The notes under the pieces are model-generated. The model did not search any database. It was not told the DNA's origin and was given only the letters and a program-made list of their open reading frames with translations. A stretch of DNA of 9,959 nt from contig CAJUJW010000081.1 of the NCBI GenBank assembly GCA_910586735.1, forward strand, positions 1-9,959, written 5' to 3'. The translations under genes were made by a program, and so were the position numbers. This document shows, one piece after another, positions 4,810 through 9,959 of this stretch (its first letter is position 1; each line of letters starts with the position of its first letter). The stretch comes from an uncultured Oscillibacter sp. (GTDB lineage Bacteria; Bacillota; Clostridia; Oscillospirales; Oscillospiraceae).

Positions 4810-6732
4810 ATGGCCATTGTAAAAATGAAAAAGCTCCGCGTCATGGCCATGGCCGACAGCCGGGACCAGCTCCTGCGGGAGCTGCTGCGCCTGGGCTGTG
4901 TGGAGATCAGCGAGCCCGCCGGCCATCTGTCGGACCCCGCCTGGGCGGCGTTGCTGCGGCGGGACGCCTCTCAGCTGGCGGAGACCAAGAACGAGCAGGG
5001 AGAGGCCCGCGCCGCCCTGGAGGCCCTGAAGCGCTATGGCGGAACCAAGGACGGCCTGTTCATTCAGCGCCGGGCCGTGGGGCAGGAGGAGTTCCTCAGC
5101 CAGGCGGTTCTGGAAAAGGGCCGGACGGTCAGCCGGGAGATCAACGGGCATTTGCAGACGATTTCCCGTCTCCAGGGGGAGGAGAACCGCCTCCTGAGCC
5201 GGCGGGCCGGGCTGGAGCCCTGGGTCCCCCTGGACATGCCACTGGAGCTGGGCGGCACCGCCCACGCGGCCTTCCGCCTGGGGGTGCTCCCCGGCGCGGC
5301 GGACCCCGCCGCCATCCGCAACGAGCTGGCGGACACGGCGGCGGAGCTCTACGAGGTCAGCGCCGACCGGCAGCAGCGCTGCTGCCTCCTCATCGTCCAC
5401 CGGGCGGAGGAGGAGAAGGCCCTGGAGGTCCTGCGGCCCCATGGGTTCAGCGTCACCGCCTTCCAGGGGGTGACGGGGACGGCGGCGGAGAACGTGGCCG
5501 CCCTGGACCAGTCCCTGGAGGACAACCGGAGGCGGCGGCAGGAGGCCGAGGCCGCCATCGCCGCCCTGGCCCCCGAGCGGGAGGCCCTGCGCCTCTACAC
5601 CGACCGGCTGAACGCCGAGGCGGCGGAGGACCAGAACACCGAGCGCCTCCTCACCGACGGGACCATCGTCTTCTTTGAGGGCTGGGCCCCGGCGGAGAAC
5701 ATGAGCGAGGTACAGGCCCTGCTGGACGGCAGGGGCTGCGCCTGGGAGGCGGAGGACCCGTCGGAGGAGGACATCCCCGACGTGCCGGTGAAGCTGAAAA
5801 ACAACTGGCTCACCAAGCCGCTGAACATGGTGACGGAGATGTACTCTCTCCCCGCCTACAACAACGTGGACCCCAACCCCCTGATGGCGCCGTTTTTCAT
5901 TCTGTTCTACGGCATCATGATGGCGGACATGGGCTACGGCCTTTTGATGTTCCTGGCGGGAACCATCATCACGAAGAAGTACCGGCCCAAGGGCACCATG
6001 GGCCACATGATGGGGCTGCTCCAGCTCTGCGGCGTGTCCACCTTTATTATGGGCGCGCTGACCGGCGGCTTCTTCGGGGACTTTTTGACCCAGGTGGTGA
6101 AGCTGACCACCGGCGGGGACTTCGCCCTCCCGGCCCTCTTCACCCCGCTGAACGACACCCTCATGATTCTGGTGGGGGCCATGGCCTTGGGGCTCGTCCA
6201 GATCGTCACCGGCATGGCCATCAGCTTCATCCGCAAGCTGAAGGCCGGGCAGGTGCTGGACGCCGTTTTCGAGGAGGTCACCTGGTGGATTGTCTTCCTC
6301 GGCATCGGGCTGATGGCGGCGGGCGTCACCAACCTGGTCCTTTACGCGGGGCTCGCCCTGATTGTCATCGGCCCCCTGGTCACCGGCCAGGGCTTCGGCA
6401 AGATCATGGGCATCTTCGGGTCCCTGTACAACCACGTGACGGGCTATTTCGGCGACATTTTGTCCTACGCCCGTCTCATGGCACTGATGCTGGCGGGCAG
6501 CGTCATCGCCCAGGTGTTCAACACCCTGGGGGCCATTCCCGGCAACATCATCATTTTCCTTGTGATCTCCCTGGCGGGCAACGCGCTGAACTTCGCGCTG
6601 AACCTGCTGGGCTGCTACGTCCACGACCTGCGTCTCCAGTGCCTGGAGTATTTTGGCAAGTTCTATGAGGACGGCGGCAAGCCCTTCAAGCCCCTGGCCA
6701 TGGAGACCAAATACGTGGACATCACGAAGTAA
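4810..6732 (+). CDS. ntpI: V-type ATPase subunit I (membrane stator, a-type)
   Basis: This is the stator membrane subunit that forms the ion half-channels against the K ring. It is 640 residues long, a normal size. Residues 1 to about 350 are a soluble, coiled-coil-rich arm that binds the peripheral stalks. The membrane domain starts near N356, with MADMGYG at 371-377 (including D373), followed by several hydrophobic helices. The conserved helix SYARLMALMLAG carries R555, the candidate essential arginine facing the ring glutamate. A second conserved arginine, R608, lies in the HDLRLQ motif near the C-terminus, which ends in the typical GKFYEDGGKPF segment. No strong ribosome binding site precedes the ATG, so translation probably depends on coupling to the upstream gene that ends one base before. 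A long open frame on the opposite strand is a composition artefact. Confidence 0.96.
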   Translation: MAIVKMKKLRVMAMADSRDQLLRELLRLGCVEISEPAGHLSDPAWAALLRRDASQLAETKNEQGEARAALEALKRYGGTKDGLFIQRRAVGQEEFLSQAVLEKGRTVSREINGHLQTISRLQGEENRLLSRRAGLEPWVPLDMPLELGGTAHAAFRLGVLPGAADPAAIRNELADTAAELYEVSADRQQRCCLLIVHRAEEEKALEVLRPHGFSVTAFQGVTGTAAENVAALDQSLEDNRRRRQEAEAAIAALAPEREALRLYTDRLNAEAAEDQNTERLLTDGTIVFFEGWAPAENMSEVQALLDGRGCAWEAEDPSEEDIPDVPVKLKNNWLTKPLNMVTEMYSLPAYNNVDPNPLMAPFFILFYGIMMADMGYGLLMFLAGTIITKKYRPKGTMGHMMGLLQLCGVSTFIMGALTGGFFGDFLTQVVKLTTGGDFALPALFTPLNDTLMILVGAMALGLVQIVTGMAISFIRKLKAGQVLDAVFEEVTWWIVFLGIGLMAAGVTNLVLYAGLALIVIGPLVTGQGFGKIMGIFGSLYNHVTGYFGDILSYARLMALMLAGSVIAQVFNTLGAIPGNIIIFLVISLAGNALNFALNLLGCYVHDLRLQCLEYFGKFYEDGGKPFKPLAMETKYVDITK

Positions 6733-6756
6733 TCAAATTTTAGGAGGAACACAACA

Positions 6757-7281
6757 ATGACGGATTTAGCACAGATGGTAGAACTCCAGCAGAGCGTAAC
6801 CTTCCTTGGCACCATCGGCGGCCTGGCCCTGGCCCTGCTGGGCGCGGGCCTGGCGGCGGTTCTCCCCGGCATCGGCTCCGCCAAGGGCACCGGCATCGCC
6901 GGCGAGGCGGGCACCGGCCTGCTGTGCCAGGACCCCAGCAAGTTCGGTAAGGTCATGATTCTCCAGGTTATCCCCGGCACCCAGGGCCTGTACGGCCTGG
7001 TGGTGTGGTTCTTCGCCATCTTCTCCATGGGCCTGCTTGGCGGCGAGCTGCCCCAGATGACCATCGCCCAGGGCTGCCAGTACTTCTTCGCCTGCCTGCC
7101 CATGGCTCTCGGCGGCCTCTTCTCCGCCATCGCCCAGGGCCGGGTGGCCGCAGGCTCCATCAACATCCTGGCCAAGAAGCCCGACGACTGGTCCAAGGGC
7201 ATGGTCCTCTGCATCACCGTGGAGTTCTACGCCATTCTTTCTCTGCTGGCTTCCATGCTGATGATCATCAACATTTCTTAA
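6757..7281 (+). CDS. ntpK: V-type ATPase subunit K (rotor proteolipid), likely Na+-binding
   Basis: This is the ring-forming rotor subunit that carries the ion through the membrane. The 174-residue product has two helical hairpins (four membrane helices, roughly residues 17-38, 64-92, 103-127 and 147-172) and duplicated Gly-rich motifs, GIGSAKGTGIAGEA (38-51) and AIAQGRVAAGSI (124-135). Aligned by motif with the E. hirae K subunit, the ion-site residues are I72 (Leu there), T75, Q76, Q127 and E156. The four side-chain ligands are thus unchanged, which favours Na+ over H+ as the coupling ion. It is somewhat longer than the 156-residue E. hirae protein, mainly at the N-terminus and in the loop around GGELPQ. 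AGGAGG at 6742-6747 is a strong ribosome binding site, fitting the high copy number needed for a ring. Confidence 0.95.
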   Translation: MTDLAQMVELQQSVTFLGTIGGLALALLGAGLAAVLPGIGSAKGTGIAGEAGTGLLCQDPSKFGKVMILQVIPGTQGLYGLVVWFFAIFSMGLLGGELPQMTIAQGCQYFFACLPMALGGLFSAIAQGRVAAGSINILAKKPDDWSKGMVLCITVEFYAILSLLASMLMIINIS

Positions 7282-7307
7282 GCGCCCCGCAGAAAGGGGA
7301 TTGAACC

Positions 7308-7892
7308 ATGAACGGAATTGAAAAAATCACCCAGCGTATCAGCGCCGGCGCCCAGGCGGAGATCGACCGCGTCCTGGGCGAGGCCCGGGCCGAGGCGGAG
7401 AAGATCACCGCCAAATACCAGGCCCAGGCGGATGCTGAGGCGGCGGACCTGGACGCCCGGAACAAGAAGGCCGCCGCCGAGCGGGAGGAGCGCCTGGCCG
7501 GAACGGCCCAGATGGAGGCCCGGAAGGCCGCCCTGGCCGCCAAGCAGGAGATGGTGGAAAGGGCCTATGACCTGGCCCTCCAGAAGCTCTGCTCCCTGCC
7601 CGAGGAGAAGTACGCCGCCGTGCTGGCGGAGCTCCTCATCCAGGCGTCCTCCACCGGGAAGGAGGAGGTCATCTTCTCCGACAAGGACCGCCGCAAGGTG
7701 GGCAAGGCCGCCGTGGAAAAGGCCAACAAGGACGGGGGCAAAAAGCTGACCCTCTCCGGCGAGACCCGCTCCATTCAGGGCGGCTTCATCCTCCGCTCCG
7801 AGAACGTGGAGGTCAACTGCGCGTTCGACACCCTGGTCCGCCTGCAAAAGGCGGAGACCGCGGGAGAAGTGGTGAAGAAGCTGTTCGCATAA
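7308..7892 (+). CDS. ntpE: V-type ATPase subunit E (peripheral stalk)
   Basis: This cytoplasmic stator subunit pairs with the short coiled-coil subunit encoded first in the operon and clamps the A/B head. It is 194 residues long, normal for the family. Residues 1 to about 90 form a long charged helix (IEKITQ, then EIDRVLGEARAEAEKI). The rest is the mixed alpha/beta head-binding domain, with SIQGGFILRSENVEVNCAFD (about residues 158-177) matching the conserved GGxxLxsxdgxIxvdnt-like strand pair. The ATG at 7308 is preceded by AAAGGGG at 7293-7299. It sits between K and C as in other ntp operons. Confidence 0.94.
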   Translation: MNGIEKITQRISAGAQAEIDRVLGEARAEAEKITAKYQAQADAEAADLDARNKKAAAEREERLAGTAQMEARKAALAAKQEMVERAYDLALQKLCSLPEEKYAAVLAELLIQASSTGKEEVIFSDKDRRKVGKAAVEKANKDGGKKLTLSGETRSIQGGFILRSENVEVNCAFDTLVRLQKAETAGEVVKKLFA

Positions 7893-7907
7893 CAAGGAGG
7901 AAGTGTC

Positions 7908-8906
7908 TTGGCTAAAAAAATCAAAGACACCGATTACCTGGCGATCTCGGCCCGCGTCAAGGCCATGGAGACCGGGCTTTTGACACGGGAGCGGATGGAA
8001 CAGGTCCTGGAGGCCCGCAGCGTCGAGGAGGCGGTGAAGATCCTCCAGGAGTGCGGGTATCCCGAGCTGGACGCCCGGGACCCGGAGGCCATGGACGCCG
8101 CGCTGTCGGCGGCCCGGGAGGCCACCCTCTCCGACCTTCTGGACGGCGCGCCGGACCCCAGGTATATCGACATTTTCAAGCTGAAATACGACTATCACAA
8201 CATCAAGGCCGTGCTGAAAGCCCAGGCCATGGAAACGAGCCCCGACTCCATGCTGATGGATATGGGCCGGGTTCCGGCGGCGGAGTTAAAGGAGGCCGTC
8301 CTCTCCGGGCGGCTGGACGAGCTGCCGGAGGGCCTGGCCGCCGCAGCGGCGGAGGCCAAGGACATCCTGGACTCCACCCGCGACCCACAGCTCTCCGACA
8401 TCTGCCTGGACCGCTGGTGCTATCAGGAGATGGCCAATGTGGCGGAGGAGACGGGCAGCGCGTTTCTCGCGGGCTACGTGAAAATCCAGATTGACGCGGC
8501 CAATCTCCGGGCCCTGGTCCGCACCCTGCGGATGGGCAAGAGCGGGGACTTCCTGAAAACCGTGCTCCTCGAGGGCGGCGGCGTCGGCGCGGACGCCGTG
8601 GCCGCCGCCGGGAACTCCGGTTCCCTCCAGGAGCTCTACGGCCCCACGGCCCTCCAGGCGGCGGCGGAGGCGGGAGCGGAGGCCCTCCGGGGCGGACCGC
8701 TGACGGCCTTTGAGAAGCTCTGCGACGACGCGGTGGGGGACTACCTGGCCGGGGCCCAGTTCGTGCCCTTCGGCGAGGCCCCGCTGCTGGGGTATCTGGC
8801 CGCCAGGGAGACCGAGTATACCAACATCCGCATTCTGCTGATGGGCCGGGGGGCGGGCCTGCCCGCCGGCGTGATCCGGTCCCGGCTGCGGAACAGCTAT
8901 GTGTAA
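7908..8906 (+). CDS. ntpC: V-type ATPase subunit C (rotor-to-ring connector, d-type)
   Basis: The 332-residue product is of the AC39/d family, the funnel-shaped subunit that sits on the K ring and receives the central shaft. Family traits include the N-terminal DYLAISARVKAMETGLL, the segment FKLKYDYHNIKAVLKAQ (near residues 91-107) and its repeat-like partner YVKIQIDAANLRALVRTLR, consistent with the three helical bundles of the fold. Translation starts at TTG 7908, supported by AAGGAGG at 7894-7900 (7 bases away) and by the conserved N-terminus. No upstream ATG fits in frame. Length is normal and no frameshift is seen. Confidence 0.93.
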   Translation: MAKKIKDTDYLAISARVKAMETGLLTRERMEQVLEARSVEEAVKILQECGYPELDARDPEAMDAALSAAREATLSDLLDGAPDPRYIDIFKLKYDYHNIKAVLKAQAMETSPDSMLMDMGRVPAAELKEAVLSGRLDELPEGLAAAAAEAKDILDSTRDPQLSDICLDRWCYQEMANVAEETGSAFLAGYVKIQIDAANLRALVRTLRMGKSGDFLKTVLLEGGGVGADAVAAAGNSGSLQELYGPTALQAAAEAGAEALRGGPLTAFEKLCDDAVGDYLAGAQFVPFGEAPLLGYLAARETEYTNIRILLMGRGAGLPAGVIRSRLRNSYV

Positions 8907-8923
8907 GGCGGTGAGGTGACAAT

Positions 8924-9241
8924 ATGGCTATGACCTATCAAATCGCCGCCGTGGGCGATTGGGAGTCCGTCATGGGCTTCCGGGCCCTGGGGCTGGACAC
9001 CTACCCCGTCGCGGACGCGGCGGAGGCCAGGGAGAAAATCAAGGAGCTGGCCAAGGGCAACTGTGCCGTGATCTACCTCACGGAACAGCTGGCCAAGGAC
9101 ATGGAGGACGTGATCTCCCGGTACAAGGACGAGATCCGCCCCGCCATCATCCTGATTCCCGGCCGCCAGGGGTCCCTGGGCATCGGCAGGAACAATATCC
9201 AGCGTGCTATTGAAAGAGCGGTAGGAGCCGACATCCTTTAA
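8924..9241 (+). CDS. ntpG: V-type ATPase subunit F (central stalk)
   Basis: This is the small central-stalk subunit, called F in V-ATPase nomenclature and NtpG in E. hirae, which binds the rotor shaft subunit D. It is 105 residues long. It shows the family's GDWESVMGFRALGLDTYPV near residues 11-29, a Rossmann-like alternation of strands and helices (CAVIYLTEQLA; AIILIPGRQGSLG), and the conserved end IERAVGADIL. The ATG at 8924 follows GAGGTGA at 8913-8919. An in-frame ATG two codons later (8930) is a less likely start. Confidence 0.94.
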   Translation: MAMTYQIAAVGDWESVMGFRALGLDTYPVADAAEAREKIKELAKGNCAVIYLTEQLAKDMEDVISRYKDEIRPAIILIPGRQGSLGIGRNNIQRAIERAVGADIL

Positions 9242-9259
9242 GAAAGGTAGTGTTAAGTA

Positions 9260-9959
9260 TTGAGCGGCAAAGTTGTTAAAGTTTCCGGGCCGCTGGTGGT
9301 CGCTACGGGCCTCTCCAACGCCAACATGAGCGACGTGGTCCGCGTCGGCCCCCAGCGCCTTATCGGCGAAATCCTGACCATGAAGGGCGACGCCGCCTCC
9401 ATCCAGGTCTATGAGGAAACCTCCGGCCTGGGCCCCGGCGCGGTGGTGGAGACCACCGGCGCGCCCATGAGCGTGGAGCTGGGCCCCGGCATGATCGAGG
9501 GCATCTATGACGGCATTCAGCGCCCCCTGGAGAAAATCGTGGAGAAGGTGGGCGCCAACATCACCCGCGGCGTGGAGGTCTCCGCCCTGGACCACGAGAA
9601 AAAGTGGGACTTCACCGCCACGGCCAAGGCCGGGGACAAGGTAATCGGCGGCGACATCATCGGCACCGTCCCCGAGACCCCCGTGGTGCTCCACAAAATC
9701 ATGGTGCCCCCCAACCTGAAAGGCACCATCAAATCCATCCGGAGCGGCAGCTACAAGGTGACGGACACCGTGGCCACCCTGACCACCGAGGACGGAAAAG
9801 ACGTTCCTCTGACCATGGTGCAGAAGTGGCCCGTCCGTATCGGCCGTCCCTATGAGAAGAAATACTCCCCCCAGCGCCCCCTGTGCTCCGGCCAGCGGAT
9901 CATTGACACCATGTTCCCCATCGCCAAGGGCGGCACCGCCGCCGTCCCCGGCCCCTTCG
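9260..9959 (+). CDS. ntpA: V-type ATPase catalytic subunit A, N-terminal part (runs off window)
   Basis: This is the nucleotide-hydrolysing subunit of the V1 head. The window holds 233 codons plus one base of an expected 585-600. Present are the N-terminal beta-barrel (GKVVKVSGPLVVATGLSNAN; IQVYEETSGLGPG), the A-subunit-specific insertion (ALDHEKKWDFTA to KIMVPPNLKGTI, about residues 112-158), QKWPVRIGRPY, and the approach to the P-loop (GQRIIDTMFPIAKGGTAAVP). The insertion distinguishes A from the noncatalytic B subunit. Sequence stops at GPF, directly before the expected GAGKT, so catalytic residues cannot be checked. The start is TTG 9260, chosen because the family N-terminus begins there. 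The first in-frame ATG (9326) would cut the barrel. The ribosome binding site is weak (AAAGG at 9243-9247, about 12 bases away). Confidence 0.95.
   Translation, partial: MSGKVVKVSGPLVVATGLSNANMSDVVRVGPQRLIGEILTMKGDAASIQVYEETSGLGPGAVVETTGAPMSVELGPGMIEGIYDGIQRPLEKIVEKVGANITRGVEVSALDHEKKWDFTATAKAGDKVIGGDIIGTVPETPVVLHKIMVPPNLKGTIKSIRSGSYKVTDTVATLTTEDGKDVPLTMVQKWPVRIGRPYEKKYSPQRPLCSGQRIIDTMFPIAKGGTAAVPGPF

Noticed and set aside
4780..6624. 614-codon open frame on the minus strand
   Set aside because: It lies wholly opposite subunit I, is rich in Gly/His/Gln/Asp as expected from antisense of GC-rich coding DNA, and has no recognisable domain. Subunit I is certain.
7278..8198. 306-codon open frame on the minus strand
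   Set aside because: It spans the antisense of subunits E and C and has the same shadow composition.
8897..9694. 265-codon open frame on the minus strand
   Set aside because: It is antisense to subunits F and A, which are clearly identified.

Overview
The window looks like chromosomal DNA of a GC-rich member of the Bacillota, most likely Clostridia of the Oscillospiraceae type. Supporting this are the strongly GC-rich coding sequence, clear AGGAGG-type ribosome binding sites, TTG starts next to ATG, a NiaR repressor, a DUF4180 protein and a V/A-type ATPase operon in the gene order known from Enterococcus hirae (ntpFIKECGA...). The taxonomic placement is inference; the gene families are read from the translated sequence.

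Layout from left to right. (1) 1-1091, minus strand: the 5' part of metG (methionyl-tRNA synthetase), with a good sigma-A-type promoter at 1164-1192 and a leader hairpin next to its ribosome binding site. (2) About 1200-1800: an AT-rich island, about one third GC where counted, holding the C-terminal part of an MBL-fold hydrolase (plus strand) and a roughly 40-codon stump of a TraX-family membrane protein (minus strand). I read it as the remains of acquired or mobile DNA. (3) 1899-3785, minus strand: a two-gene operon, niaR (niacin-responsive repressor) followed after 3 bases by a MATE-family efflux pump. (4) 3945-4308, plus strand: a DUF4180 gene broken by a frameshift at a GGAGC pentanucleotide repeat, followed by a strong intrinsic terminator. 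(5) 4394-9959, plus strand: promoter and the first seven genes of a V-type ATPase operon, subunits H/G (stator), I, K, E, C, F and the first 233 codons of A. The window stops one base past residue 233, just before the expected GAGKT P-loop.

How the genes work together: the ATPase genes are tightly packed (1-26 base gaps) and encode the stator (E plus the short coiled-coil subunit), the membrane sector (I and K), the rotor connection (C and F) and the catalytic A subunit. The remaining subunits, B and D, are expected just downstream. The proteolipid K keeps the Thr, Gln, Gln and Glu side chains that bind Na+ in the E. hirae ring, so Na+ is the likelier coupling ion. I found no clearly undescribed system. 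The points most worth a second look are the niaR-MATE pairing, the repeat-slippage frameshift, the decayed island and the two overlapping promoters at its metG edge.
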